Shown here: in pieces, positions 17,853 through 30,589 of the stretch
Layout: each line of letters starts with the position of its first letter
How positions within the stretch are numbered: the first letter of the stretch is position 1
Assembly: GCA_947462335.1 (NCBI GenBank)
Contig: OX381709.1
Span: 34,490,186-34,554,185, forward strand
Length of the DNA: 64,000 bases
Reading direction: 5' to 3'
Origin: Harmothoe impar
Taxonomy: Eukaryota > Annelida > Polychaeta > Phyllodocida > Polynoidae
The notes under the pieces: generated by a model
Seen by the model: only the letters and a program-made list of their open reading frames with translations
The model's database searches: none
What the model was told of the DNA's origin: nothing
Made by a program: the position numbers and the translations under genes

Positions 17853-19004
17853 CTCAAAAATCCAAAATATGGATACAATAACTTACTCCCGCCCACCCAC
17901 CCACTCCAAAAACTTCAGTGGCATTGGCACATGTCATATCATAATATTCATGTCATTATTATAAATGTATGTAACAACCCAAGGTAGTTCAAAATCGAAA
18001 ATGTTAAATTTATGACTTATCAAATTTAACCAATCCAAACTACCATATTGTTGCTTATTTCGCGGAGCCCGCTAGTGGTGGGTGCATAATTGCGCATTGA
18101 TGATAGTCAGTCCTTGGAAGGGCAGAGGATGGTGACGGATGGGGAGGTGGTGGTAGAGGCTATCCATGGTCTTGCCAATGTCAGTGCTGAGTGAGATTAA
18201 GAGTTGGAAGCTGATTGTAGGAAGACCCATTTTCTACACAAGTAATCTCTGGATATGATGTAAAATACTCATTTTCCTGCTCTATAACTGCTCTAAGATC
18301 ATTATAAGTATTAAAATCAGCTTCAGCAGTTCTGAAAACATAGAGTTTGACACCAAGATTAAGCTGATTGAACAACTTCATCCATTTCTATGAAGGAAAC
18401 AAGCTTTGAAATGTGATTCGGCAGCCATCTTGAAAATGGCCGCCGTCTTGGATTTTTAAATGTCAAATGATGCAGATATGAAAGATGAGCCACTGAGGAG
18501 TAAGCATATTCAATTTCATGACCATAAAATGTTTTGCAGTAGGCTATTATACCCTATACCTGCTGATATCTTCAGGTTTTCAGCCAAAAAATTGTAGCCA
18601 TTTTGTTTTTGATTTTTCGGCCAGATAACATCAAGATATGAAATGTTATACGGCAGATTTGGATTCAGCACACCAAAATTACCCTATTCCAACTCTAAAA
18701 ACAATTCTACTCAAAAATGCCTTGACCCTTTTTATAAGGCCTCTTTTCCAGAAAATGCTCCTGACTATTTTCTCATCCCCAAACTGCATCTATATTAATT
18801 TGTTTGTAAGGTACATTGATGATCAGATGTCTAAAAATAATTTCTCATGGGGTTATTGATTATTGTTATATTTTATGCTGTAAACAAGAGCTACAGAAAT
18901 AGAAATTGCCTTGAATGACCTGCATGTTGAGTCATCTGAAATGTACTTAAAACATAGGGTAATAAAATACATATCTAGCCAAGCCATGCAGTGGTCTAGT
19001 ATAG
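17853..19004. other. Non-coding DNA right of the DIRS-type element
   Basis: The 3' end of the DIRS-type element must lie in the first few hundred bases, but no split repeat is found. At ~17982-18048 'ggtagtt...gttaaattt' is matched by 'aaatttaac...aactacc', an imperfect hairpin that may belong to its terminus. From 18060 to 19000 there is AT-rich sequence without supported genes. Confidence 0.4.
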
Positions 19005-19591
19005 TGTGGCGGTAGTGGGGCTACGCCCCGCAAGTTTCAGAACTTGCGGGGCGGTAGTTCCGCGGGGTGCCGCGGGGCGACGCGCCGCTTATATAAGGCG
19101 GCCCGACGCCCCGTGAGCGCCAGTATCCCATACTCTAGCTTAGGAGAAGGACGTGTCTCAGGGTACTCTGCAGCACTAGTATCTCCATACTAGGATTGTA
19201 GCTCATTGATATCTCATATCAGTTACTGTTTACTGCTGGTATCTTTAAACTAGTCTTTAATCTGGTATCACAATACCACAGGGTTTCTAGTTACTACTGG
19301 TATCCTTATACTAGTCTGATATCCTTATACCACAGTGTTTACTGTTATAACCACAGCCGTTGTTAGTGGTGCTCTACTCGGTATCTCTATACTGAAGACT
19401 ATAACTGCTTAGTTCTTACTGTTAGTGATTATTAGTAAGGCCTCATGTTGTATGCCTAATGCACCTTCTGACTGTATTAGTCCTAAGTCACCCTTTAATA
19501 GAAACCGATTTGTTACACTCTAACTAGCCTGTGTTTGCGTTCTCTCTGGTCATAAGTCTTCCCCCATACATCCATATCCCCGTTACAATAG
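19001..19591. mobile_element. Solo LTR with 4-bp target duplication (ATAG)
   Basis: The unit at 19005-19587 starts TGTGGCGG and ends GTTACA (TG...CA), flanked by ATAG at 19001-19004 and 19588-19591. Inside are GC-rich foldbacks near the start, a TATATAAG box near 19089 and several 'ctagtatc' repeats. No internal retroviral region follows, so this is a solo LTR left by recombination. Its LTR differs from that at 35070. Confidence 0.7.
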
Positions 19592-20323
19592 GTTTGTGCA
19601 TCATATATTTTCCAACGGGAAAATTGAAAGACAAAATTGGACATCCATGTCTAGTGGTGAAATAATCAGAATTTCACATTCCTTTTGTGTGATGTGCCAA
19701 GACAGGAATGTCTACTAACCCTCTAATTGGTCAAGTCTATTTGATTATGATAAATATTTCCCAGAAATGGGGCCCCCATATGACTATCATGCCATCAGTT
19801 GATTTCTGAAGGCTCGACTACAAACACTCGATGCGCCACCTAGAGAGTGCTGTGGTTGCTACTACATGTAGTAGCAACCCGGCACAGGGCCAATTACGTT
19901 TTTGCTCACTACCACTTTCAGTTCCTTGTTTTAGGTTTGTCAAATGGCCGGGTTCCAGTCAGAGCCCAATTGGCTTGCCTGATTCTGGCAGACCAACCAG
20001 AACCCGCCTTGAGCCTATTGTTTCTTTGTCAAATACTATAGCATGAAGCCTGTAGTGTTGTCTCATGCAGGCTGCCCGATATGAGTGCATATCGTTTTCA
20101 GGATGGGCTGCCCGATGTAGGTTCAGATATGGTTTGGGCGGGACATGTGTATGGGCTGCATACACAATATGAGATAGGCCTAGTTCTAAAGGTGTAAATA
20201 AGCTCAATCACTGATCTAATAGTTTAACTTTTTTTTACTGTGAGTGTAGAATGCTAATAAAGGCGGGCTTACCATTCCTCTCAAATATTGGAATTGTCTG
20301 GGAATGCAATGTGAACGTCAATA
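19592..20323. other. Non-coding DNA
   Basis: No supported gene or clear repeat boundary. Minor features are two 'gctgcccgat' words at 20070-20120 spaced about 40 bp. Confidence 0.35.
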
Positions 20324-20339
20324 CACTGTAAAAACAGTT

Positions 20340-20530
20340 TTTAATCATAAACACCAGATTTGTTAAACGCCGTTTAAATCCTAAACACTTACAAAATCCA
20401 CACACATGTATCAAAACGCCATCAGATTCTAAACACTTATTTTACATCTTACACACTTCCTTGTTAAACACCTAAACACTTTGTCCCCAAGTGTTTAGCC
20501 GTTAAGTGTTTACACACACATCATTCATAA
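20340..20530. repeat. Left subterminal TAAACACTT repeat array
   Basis: At least eight copies of TAAACACTT or close variants, mostly in one orientation with inverted copies near 20492-20515. These resemble transposase-binding subterminal repeats. Confidence 0.7.
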
Positions 20531-20536
20531 GTGTTA

Positions 20537-22776
20537 AGGGAGCGTTCATTATTTATGGCAGGGGGGGTGCGGGCGTTTGGCAAAACGAATACGTCAAAAA
20601 AAAAAGACCCCCCCTCCGAATGGGTCAAAAAAAAAGACCCCGCCCTCTGAATAGGTTGAAAAAAAATGACCCCCCCCCTTACCATAGACGTTTATAAATA
20701 CTTGATAATGGCATCAATGACATACAAAGTCTACATAGTCCTATACCTATACCTATTATATCATGTGCTTAACCATTATTTGAGGGAGTGGCTATAGGGC
20801 TTAACAGTAGGCCCCCTATGTTGAATATCCAACATGTGGAGAGCGTACATTTTTCTGGTTTCGTAGCGGGCGATTTTATTTTGCTAAAAAAAGGTGTAAT
20901 TCTTTTGGTCTCCACCTATACGTCCTGCTGATACTGGTTGGTAGAAGTACCATGAAATGTCCCAGCTTAAAACAAAGATTGATGTTTGATGAAGGGATAC
21001 TTTATAACGTTATAATAATGGCAAAACTGAGGAAAATTTTGAACATCTAGAGGTCAATTGGACCATTTTAATGTATCTTGGTATATATAACTTGCTGTTA
21101 GATGAACAAGATCACTATTTAAACCTAGTGTTGTTTTCCATAGGCTAGGATCAGTAAGAAATAGGGAGCTCAGGGTGAGAATTTGAAGTTGGACAAAGAG
21201 TCACAGGGGAATGTGTCTTGGTATAACGGCACAGATCAATTACAATCCCTTAAGTCACCAATGGTATGCATGGATGTAACATGCACCATAGTTGATAACC
21301 TTCATTTAGGGAAAGGCCAGCCATGCGGGTATTTCACTATTTTATGTGCCTTTATACTTGACCCACGGTTAAAGTCGTCCACGATCACTAGCTGTGAATG
21401 GGTTACTGCCATAAGGTACCTGCCTTCAAAGTTCTTGGGTAAGGACCCTCCCCTCAGTGTGGGCAGTAGCACTTGTCTTTCTTTATGGTAGAAGACCATG
21501 TCAAGTGTTGAGTTATCAGTAAAAGAAGGATTATAGCATTGCTTTAAGCCAGATTCCCAACTTTGACAAATCCTTTAGGCCTAACTTGTGAATTTAGTAC
21601 CGGGTAGTCTAGTTTAACCTATAAAAACCCGCATGAAGCAGCACCTTGACTTTGTCCTGATCCTATTATAAGCTGCAGTGGCAATCTGACTTGCATACTT
21701 GCCGTAGCCTATGTATGAAGTTTTATGGTATGTGACACTATAGGGGACACTGTAAGTGGAATATCATGCTAATGATGTTTTCCCAGCCGTGCCTGTTTGG
21801 ATCCCATCAGGTGGCAATGATAATTGAGTGCCTGATTTCTGTTGAAGCCAAAGATGAAACTAGAGGGAGATTTAGAAATTGGCAACAGAAGGAGTTGCAT
21901 CCACAGCAGAAAATGCTGTGTATCTAGTGGCTATTTGCTACATTTCAAGGCATTTGGTACACCTATTTATAGTGGGATGATCACATTTACTCTATGAGTC
22001 TATGAGAAGCAGGGAGCTATCAGGGAGATAGTGAAGTTATTCCAAAAAAATTGAGAGCTCTGCAATCAAAACACTGTGGCCCATTTAGCAGGGTCTTGTA
22101 CAAGACACCAAGGAAAAGTGTGTATCATGACTGGTGTAATCACACCTTTAACTGCTGGAGTGGACCTAAGCTACAATGTATCAATATATGAGATAGATCT
22201 GCATCTTGCATACCGTACCTGTGCTCCTCTATTGGGAAGAAAAGCAGGGTCTAGACATGTAGTCAACTTCACCCTAGCATATGGACGCCAAAACGTCATA
22301 GGGCGAGGCTAAAGTCCAATTAACCCAAACTATTTCAGATACCGTACTCTTATATTTCGGCACCACAATAACATTCATCTAGCTACACACTGCTGTTTAG
22401 ACCCCCTACATTCTGTACTCCTTTTCTCGTGTTGAATTAATGTTCTTTCCCCAGTTATTGTTGTTTTAGGAAAAGAAAAGTAGTGAATCATTTAAAGTGT
22501 TGATGGGTAGGCAAGAAATTTAGTTCTGCTGTCTTTATGACCCCAATTCGGGACATGTGTCGTGACATTCGCGTCACGTTGTGTCAAAAAATACCCCCTC
22601 CCAAACAAATACCCCTAAAAAAAATGACCCCCCCCCCTCAGAATAGGTTGAAAAAAAAAGATCCCCCCTAAGAATAGGTTGAAAAAAAAGACCCCCCCCC
22701 TCTGAATACCCCTTAAAAAAATGACCCCCCCCCCCTGATTTGCAACCCCCCCTGGCATAAATAATGAACGCTCCCT
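20537..22776. mobile_element. 2.24-kb TIR element with poly-C ends (AGGGAGCGTTCATTATTTATG)
   Basis: The terminal words AGGGAGCGTTCATTATTTA and their inverse at 22755-22776 form the TIR, flanked by TA on each side. Just inside each end lie copies of a short unit with A-runs, poly-C and 'gaataggttgaaaaaa' in direct orientation. No transposase is visible. It is nested inside the left subterminal array of the CACTG element: removing it rejoins a TAAACAC-type unit. Confidence 0.75.
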
Positions 22777-24758
22777 TAGTTTTAAACACATATATCCAGG
22801 CGTGTTTAGAACATAAACTGTGGAAGTGTTTACCTATGTTAGCTGGATTGACAGCGGTCAGCTGTGGGATGTAGGCCTATACATGGCGAGATTAAGTACA
22901 TAATTATGGAAGTCATGATAAGGAATGAAGGGAGTAGGGGCCTGCTGAAACATGTGTGTGGGCATGATGACACTGACACTGGCTGGGGTTATGGGGGTGG
23001 TGACAGGAGATCGCACTATGTCACAAGAATAATAATGTTATGATAATGCTATTCTATGTATTTGACAAGAAGTCCATTATGCATTTAAACTGTGGTGCCC
23101 TGATGTCATCCATTGACATCGACGTCATCACGTGACTAGTTGGCGGCAGAGATATAAACCTAGATCTCTGCTGGGAGATTGGCTATATTGATGGCTCCGC
23201 TTGTCATCATACATGTACTGCTTTCATTCAAGCCTCAGGCAAACAACTCTGCAACCATGCAACATACGGTAATATGGACCCTTTAGTTTAGGGCCATATC
23301 AGCCCTGTATGGTTGGCGTAATGATTTTCGCTTTCTATTTGCGTGAAAACCTCATAATGTACAATTTCATGGAAATTATCACAGTTATTGTAAAATACTC
23401 GTAGCATGGTCAGTAATTATACAATATTACATGGTAATATTGACAGCATTTTATAGTGGTAGCCCATTCAAAGGTTAGATTGACTTTACTCCTCTAGCCT
23501 AGGTATTGTCATAATATATCATGCAGGACTTTTCTGTTTCTACTTTACCTTTAACTATACTGGCCGAGGTTAAGAATGCCACACGCCACGCTGCCCTAAT
23601 ACAGTATATACAAATATGTAACAAATTCATGTTGCCAGGCCCAAGCTCCGCCAAACACTCCAGGTGCGAAAATCAAACTAACAGGTTCAACTCCCCAAGC
23701 TGTGATATCCCTGCGTCACACCCTGATACTCTCATATGTGTGAACTCTCAAAACTGGCATGTTCACCTCCCAGCGATCAGGGTGGGCTACATTGTTTTCA
23801 TTTCTTGTATAGGGTGTTCAGACAGTTTTTTATTGAATCCAGAAAAGTTGCATTTTTCACAAGGAGTAGATAGTCGGAATCTTAACTAAGAGAATGCTGA
23901 AAGAATTGAAGCTCTAGCACCAATAGAACCATTTAAAATTGAATTTTCCTTGCAGAAAGTAAGGGGTTTTGACAGGACAGGAGGACACTCTTTTAGTATA
24001 CAGTGGATTGGGTCAGAAATAGCCCTCCCCAGCCACAGTGCAGCTGGTGGTGATCCATGTGCAGTAGAGGGTGACTTACATAGGGTATGTACTACTTCTC
24101 TGAAAGGATAGCTCAATGTATCTGTGTATTATGCTGACTTATTTTCTTCGGTGCATTTTGGTTTTCAGACAGTAGATACTAGACATATATGGCATTTAAA
24201 TGTGTTGTCACACACTTTTAGCCTCCTAATATTTAAAGGTGATTTAATGCATTTTAGAAATGATTTCACTGTAGCTCTGATTCTAGGAGTCTGGGGAAAA
24301 TGTGTGACATCATTAAATATAGGCCTATATCATGGCTTTTCAATACAGCCATTCCCAAATTAATCAGAGAAGATTAACCTAGCATATTAGTGATTCTCCT
24401 ACAGAGTGTCTCTGGAGAGCTATCAATTCTCAGTGCCAAAAGTGGGTGCTCCACAGGCAGCACACACTTCCGAGTTCCCACTTACTCATTCGAATAAAAC
24501 CACTATAAAAAATATGCAAATCATTGCCGAAACTTCATGTTGTGTAGACTGAAACCATGGGTTTCCAATGGTATGAAGATATCTGTTGTTATTGAGGTGA
24601 ATTAGCCATAGTTAGGGCATGAGTGCAAAGAGAGGGGGAGGTGAGGGGAAGGGGCTAGTTGTCCGCGCTGTGGCAGGCCACTCTGAACGGCCTATCTTGT
24701 AGTATTAAAGTTGGCTGGGGTGAGACGGACATGCTCCCAGACCAAGGGCAAGGAATTA
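22777..24758. other. Non-coding interior of the CACTG element
   Basis: No supported gene. ORFs of 60-120 codons occur but have no conserved character. A short inverted repeat AGAGAT...ATCTCT surrounds 23150-23173. Confidence 0.35.
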
Positions 24759-25072
24759 GGGAGTGATCATTTTTTAACAACAGGGGGGGGGTTGGTTTTC
24801 CGCGCGGAGCGCGCGAAATTTTTTTCACCCCCCCGGTCAACGGGTCGAAATTTTTTACCCCCCCCTACGGGTCGGAAATCGGCGCGCGCGCGCGGGCCCT
24901 TTGAAGCATAGTAACGCGCGGGCTTTTTGGCCCAAAACAGGTAACATTTTTTTGACCCCCCCCAAGAGGGGTCCAAATTTTTTACACCCCCCCCCCGGTC
25001 AAGGGGTCCAAATTTTTTTGCCCCCCCCCCCAAACCAACCCCCCCCCCTGTTGATAAAAAATGATCACTCCC
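24759..25072. mobile_element. 314-bp poly-C MITE, TIR GGGAGTGATCATTTTTTA
   Basis: GGGAGTGATCATTTTTTAACAACAGG at the left is mirrored at 25040-25072; TTA flanks both sides. The interior is poly-C and 'aaattttttt' blocks in symmetrical arrangement, so the whole unit can fold back. It is structurally akin to the element at 20537-22776. Confidence 0.75.
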
Positions 25073-25629
25073 TTAATACAATAAACTTGGAATATGATAT
25101 TATACACATGGAGTTTGGTGCCATCAACCTGCCAACCCTTTGGATAATAGGCCTATATGCAGTACGCACAGGCGAATTAAGGTAAGTTTAGTTTTAATTG
25201 CACAATGCTTAATTCTGTATTTGATAGTTGGGGATAACTCTACATGCAAAGTACACTATCCCGAGTATCCGTCTATTGTGTTCATGATCATGATAGGGGC
25301 GGGAAAAGGACAGAAACAGCAATACGTCACGTGATAACATCCGACCAATGAAATTGAAGCAGGGTCTAGATGACGGTTAAATATTGAGTGGGTAGGCACT
25401 ACTCGTATTTTGGCCTAAATGTAAGCCTTTCCCGTGAGTATAACTAGATTTTCATACAGAACAAGCTACTACAATATGTAGGGAATCAGTTATGCATGCT
25501 ATATAATGTGTTAAAGGTGGGAATGTGTGATGGGAGATGGGTTGGGATGGAGCAATAGGAGGGTGATAAACGGAGCCTTTTTCTCTTAGGCAAGTTAGGG
25601 GCTCTGGATGGGGGGGGGGGGGTCCCATG
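25073..25629. other. Non-coding DNA
   Basis: Interior of the CACTG element; a poly-G run at 25610-25622. No gene seen. Confidence 0.35.
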
Positions 25630-25945
25630 TCCCCTGTCGATTATAAGAAATGCCCATGTCCCATGTCACTAAGCAAAACCTGTGTCACTTATGTCACTAA
25701 CCCAATTCAATTATTGGGTATTCTATACAGATAGAGACACCTAGATGCACACTTCAATTTTAGTTATCCTACTTTTTCCTTGTCGCTAAGCTTGATGTCA
25801 TGTCACTAGGCTTCATGTCACATGTCGATTTTAAGGTTTGTCCATGTCATATGTCGCTTAGGTTGCCATGTCACATGTCGATTTTAAGAAACAGCCTTGT
25901 CAAATGTCGATTTTAAGAAATTCCCATGTCGCCATGTCGAATTTG
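25630..25945. repeat. Degenerate CATGTC-based tandem repeat
   Basis: Copies of CATGTCACATGTCGATTTTAAG and truncated versions recur about ten times with variable spacing. The CATGTC word is also the core of the 26981 minisatellite, suggesting related origin. Confidence 0.6.
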
Positions 25946-26980
25946 CTGGTCCACACCCATAAGTTAGGGATACAAGTCTTCCCAGAGGTTCTCCAATAAC
26001 CAAAGGCTACTACTAGTACCATAGCTCTGCCGATGTAGGGGTGTGCATAAACAGCCCACAAGCATGGGTTTTGATTCGTCTTTGCCAACACATCTACCCG
26101 GTACTTAGTCTTACATTATTACCTTGTCTTTATGTTATACTTTCAGCCAGTCAGAATGCTACAAAATGGCCGACTCAGGAAATAGTACCGGGGTATGTAG
26201 GAAACAGCACTGAGGCTGCCAGATAAATATGTACAAAGTTCTATATTAAAGGGCCTCGATTGTAATACTATGGCTTTTTTTCCCACAAAAAAATGTATTA
26301 AAGTTAAATAGATGGAGGGAAAAAATGCATTTGTCGGCTATTGTCTAACCTTTACAATTACACTATCTAACCAAGTTTGATATCATGTGTATAGATAATT
26401 ATAAGTACAAATACATTGATTGTAATTAACGATGAGAATATCTATTATTCTGTTTACAGATGGTAGCAGGACTGATAGAACTGATGCATGATGGTGCATG
26501 GTCCAATGGAGAGTTGGCAGTTGACCCCGGGCTGATGTCAGACCCAAATTTGTAGTTGGTATGGGCTGTAATGTATTGTTTATTGAAAATATCAGCTGCT
26601 GAATATACATATTGCTTTATCAAAGGTTAGGGATAGCCTACATAGCTAGTCATTATGATAGTTTACGACAATCTATGAATTACGCTGATTTATTTCATTA
26701 TGTGGTTAGTAATATTCACTTTTTTTCCCTTAGGTGGAATGAATTGATACTATGCTGTGGCGACATGGACAACTTTGCAGCTTGGTGACATGGGGAAGAA
26801 ACACAGATTGCATAGTGAGATGGGACATTGGAAATGGGACATGATCACCTCACCTCGTCATAACGCACCTTTGTCACTTTGACCTAACTGTCTTTACTGC
26901 ATCATACCTTAAGTAACCTTATCCTATCCATATCAACTCACTTCACAGCCATTCTAGCTCTGCACCTTACTGCACCCGAC
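25946..26980. other. Non-coding DNA before the minisatellite
   Basis: No supported gene. ORFs under 80 codons only. Confidence 0.35.
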
Positions 26981-27995
26981 TCCCCTCATGTCGGCCCCAC
27001 TCCCCTCATGTCGCCCCACTCCCCTCATGTCGCCCCACTCCCCTCATGTCGCCCACTCCCCTCATGTCACCCACTCCCCTCATGTCATCCCCACTCCCCT
27101 CATGTCGTCCCCACTCCCCTCATGTCATCCCCACTCCCCTCATGTCGTCCCCACTCCCCTCATGTCGCCCCACTCCCCTCATGTCGCCCACTACCCTCAT
27201 GTCACCCACTCCCCTCATGTCATCCCCACTCCCCTCATGTCGTCCCCACTCCCACCATGTCATCCCCACTCCCCTCATTTCGTCCCCACTCCCCTCATGT
27301 CGTCCCCACTCCCCTCATGTCATCCCCACTCAACTCATGGCGTCCCCACTCCCCTCAGGTCGGCCCCACTCCCCTCATGTCATCCCCACTCCCCTCATGT
27401 CGTCCCCACTCCCCTCATGTCGTCCCCACTCCCCTCATGTCGTCCCCACTCCCCTCATGTCGTCCCCACTCCCCTCATGTCGTCCCCACTCCCCTCATGT
27501 CGTCCCCACTCCCCTCATGTCATCCCCACTCCCCTCATTTCGTCCCCACTCCCCTCATGTCATCCCCACTCCCCTCATGTCATCCCCACTCCCCTCATGT
27601 CGTCCCCACTCCCCTCATGTCGGCCCCACTCCCCTCATGTCATCCCCACTCCCCTCATGTCGTCCCCACTCCCCTCATGTCGTCCCCACTCCCCTCATGT
27701 CATCCCCACTCCCCTCATGTCGTCCCCACTCCCCTCATGTCATCCCCACTCCCCTCATGTCATCTCCACTCCCCTCATGTCGTCCCCACTCCCCTCATGT
27801 CGTCCCCACTCCCCTCATGTCATCCCCACTCCCCTCATGGCGTCCCCACTCCCCTCATGTCGGCCCCACTCCCCTCATGTCATCCCCACTCCCCTCATGT
27901 CGTCCCCACTCCCCTCATGTCGTCCCCACTCCCCTCATGTCATCCCCACTCCCCTCATGTCATCCCCACTCCCCTCATGGCGCCTCCCCTCATGT
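26981..27995 (+). repeat. 1-kb minisatellite, 20-bp unit (CCCCTCATGTCRTCCCCACT)
   Basis: About fifty units of 20 bp, with units of 17-19 bp at both edges. The unit alternates GTCG and GTCA at one position. Because 20 is not a multiple of 3 and the unit has no stop, all three plus frames stay open for more than 330 codons and encode the same permuted peptide. I treat these as non-coding. Confidence 0.95.
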
Positions 27996-28339
27996 CCTCC
28001 GCACTACCCTCACCCGCTTGGGAATCTTAACTCTTTTTAGGACCTTTTGACCTAAAGTAAATTTTGTCCAAAAGTCGCCAGTTCGCTTATATTATTGCCT
28101 TGGGTCGGAAGTCACCTCCAAAACAGCCCAGGTCGCCAGTGTTGGACCTATCTGGAGCCACCTCTGAGGCTCTGTGGATTTCCAGTTTAAATTTAAAATC
28201 TAATTGCATGCTACACATGTTTCTTTTGCAGATTCACTACAACACAGCACTAGGAAGGAAAATAACTACAAGAAGTGAAATCAACAAAATGATGATAAAA
28301 TGATGACAAATAAAGTGCAATATTGTCCCCATCCCACAT
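27996..28339. other. Non-coding DNA
   Basis: Nothing recognised between the minisatellite and the right subterminal array. Confidence 0.35.
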
Positions 28340-28670
28340 CCTTAATTAAATCCCTAAACGCTCATATACTAAGTATCTAAACACTTCCCCAAGCTAAGCA
28401 CTATGTATCTAAACACTTGCCAGAGCTAAACACCATGTATCTAAACACTTGCCAGAGCTAAACACCATGTTGCTAAACACTTACTAAAACAAAACATTGT
28501 GTATCTAAACACTTCAGAATCTAAACGCTTCCTCAAACTAAACACTATTTTTCTAAACATGTTAAAATTAAACGCGTTTAGCAAAAAAAAGCGTTTAGAA
28601 ATGTGGGACAAGAAAGTGTTTAACTAAGTGTTTAGAAGCTAAACACTGACGTTCAGGACTGAAACACTGG
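28340..28670. repeat. Right subterminal TAAACACTT repeat array
   Basis: About twelve TAAACACTT-like words, many within 'tatctaaacacttgccagagc' type units of ~30 bp. It mirrors the left array at 20340-20530. Confidence 0.7.
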
Positions 28671-28680
28671 TTTTACAGTG

Positions 28681-29448
28681 TAGTGCTGTGTGAGAACACT
28701 TTATCATTTTTACTAAATTGCTCTAATTGAGTTGTTTTTTTGAGGAACAATTCCAATAAATGATATATTACTTAGGCCCTACTTGGCTCCCCGTATAAAC
28801 GTGAAGCAGCACGTAGGGATTTCTTTCGGAGTTTGCTCTGGAGACTATACTTATAATCCGTTTTTGACAGTGCAATGCAAACCATTCTGATAAACAGAAT
28901 ACCGCATTTGACACTCAGTAACCAGTGAAGGTACCAGCAAAAAGGATCACTTATAGCACGGCACCGTTAACAGTTTTAAGTTGGAAAAAGTGGGTCAGAT
29001 TATATGAACGCTACCAACCCCCAGAGGTGCTCTTAGATAGGCATCTATATATAGATATGAGCAAGTTAGGTATAATGAGTAAATGGAAGTTCTATGTTCA
29101 TGCTTATCATTCCATCAGTCAGCATCAGTGAGAATATAATGGGTCAAAGTCATGCAGGAAAATAGCACTCCCTATTACTGCCCTATACCAGCCCACTGCC
29201 TGCACGTGTCATGCACATGCAGCACACTTTGTTGAAGCGACCTATATAACATACTTGGTCATTCTTGTAAATATGCATTACATATGTGGCTCTTAAATTA
29301 CAATATATTATACATTTATAATGAAAGAAATGTTACAAACTAATATTGGGTAACTTTCTACTTTCCTCAAACCTACCCAGGCATGGCTGGAGGGTATAAA
29401 TAGTCATATTGCATCCACCGATCCCCATCCGCCTCGGTCCCCATGTGT
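28681..29448. other. Non-coding DNA
   Basis: No gene seen; AT-rich, no boundary features. Confidence 0.35.
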
Positions 29449-30493
29449 CCCAGTGGGCCCAAAACCTTCATTCAAGGTTGACAACTGGTAGATTTAGGGT
29501 TACAGGGTAGATCAACTTGTTTTTAACATTGATGCAATGTTACTATTTCAACATTGTCAACCAACCCCTGCCTCAACATTGATGCAATGTTTGGATATCA
29601 ACCTTGAATCAACCATGCGTTCCCACCTATCCCACTATAGCTGCCTCGCCAACCTACTCCTTAGCATTTCTATCTACATGCTACTGTATATGTCGATATT
29701 TTTGTGTGTATAAATTTTCATGATTTTGCTAAAAAGTGCATTTTCGCGTGTACTAGTATTTAAATTCATGATTTTTGGAAGATTGCAGTAGTATGGCTGT
29801 ATTGTATAATTTTTTGCTCTGTACACATTTTTGCAAATTTTCAAAATTCGCAAAAATATGTACAGCACGGAAATATCTTTGTTTAGAGTACATCTATTTT
29901 CCCTAATTGTTAGCTCTTATTTTCATCAATGTATACAATTGATCAAAATGTCATTCATTTTCATTGAAAACTATAGTGTGTGCATTTGGTTGATATTTGG
30001 AATTAAATGACAAGATGCAGGGTTTCTTTATGTTGCTAAGACTAATAGATAAAGCCTCAGTCCAGACCATGTCAGTTTGAAATGGATATGAACGCCTCTT
30101 AGTGTGATCATCAGAGGTCGTTTATGTACCCCTACCCTGGATGGTGCTAGAATTAGCATTTAATCTTAGAGAAAAGAAGGGGGATGTTCTACTGAAAATA
30201 CATAAATTGCAAGGAATGTGTCTACATAACAATACGGCATTTAGGTTGAAAACATGATAATATACTGAATCTCAAATTATGCATCAGCAGTCAATATTAA
30301 ATCAATGTGAATCATTCATTATGTTTATTCATTGTTGATTCACAATGGCCATATCAATGTTGAATGACTGATGAATGATCAACATTGATGACCTCATCAA
30401 TATCAACCAAATGACAACCCTGTATCAACTGTTGATAACATGTCGCTACATACATGGAATCAACATTGAATTAACTGAAGTTTGCCCACTGGG
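29449..30493. mobile_element. 1.05-kb MITE with CCCAGTGGGC terminal repeats
   Basis: CCCAGTGGGC at the left and GCCCACTGGG at the right are exact inverses. Subterminal regions contain 'caacattgatgcaatgtt' and 'tcaacattgaa' words. Partial or short relatives are at 144-240 and 32949-33045. No transposase is present. Confidence 0.75.
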
Positions 30494-30589
30494 ACATGCC
30501 ATAGATACCCCTTTACCCCAATACCCACCATACAACACAACACCTGGTCACTGCGATTATAAGTCTAATTTTCGACTTAGTTAAAATCC

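Larger units (their letters stand above)
20324..28680. mobile_element. 8.4-kb CACTG-ended TIR element (CACTA/EnSpm-like, non-autonomous)
   Basis: The left end reads CACTGTAAAAACAGT and the right end is the inverse of CACTGTAAAACCAGT, flanked on both sides by TA. Both subterminal regions (20340-20530 and 28340-28670) are packed with TAAACACTT-type repeats. CACTG ends plus subterminal repeat arrays fit animal CACTA/EnSpm elements. No transposase ORF is found; the interior holds nested TIR elements, non-coding DNA and a minisatellite. Ends are directly visible; the superfamily name is inference. Confidence 0.6.

Noticed and set aside
24655..25185. Pro/Lys-rich ORFs on both strands
   Set aside because: They lie across the 314-bp poly-C MITE and arise from its homopolymers.
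26988..28050. Three overlapping ORFs of 334-350 codons
   Set aside because: They are the same minisatellite read in three frames; no start context or non-repeat domain.
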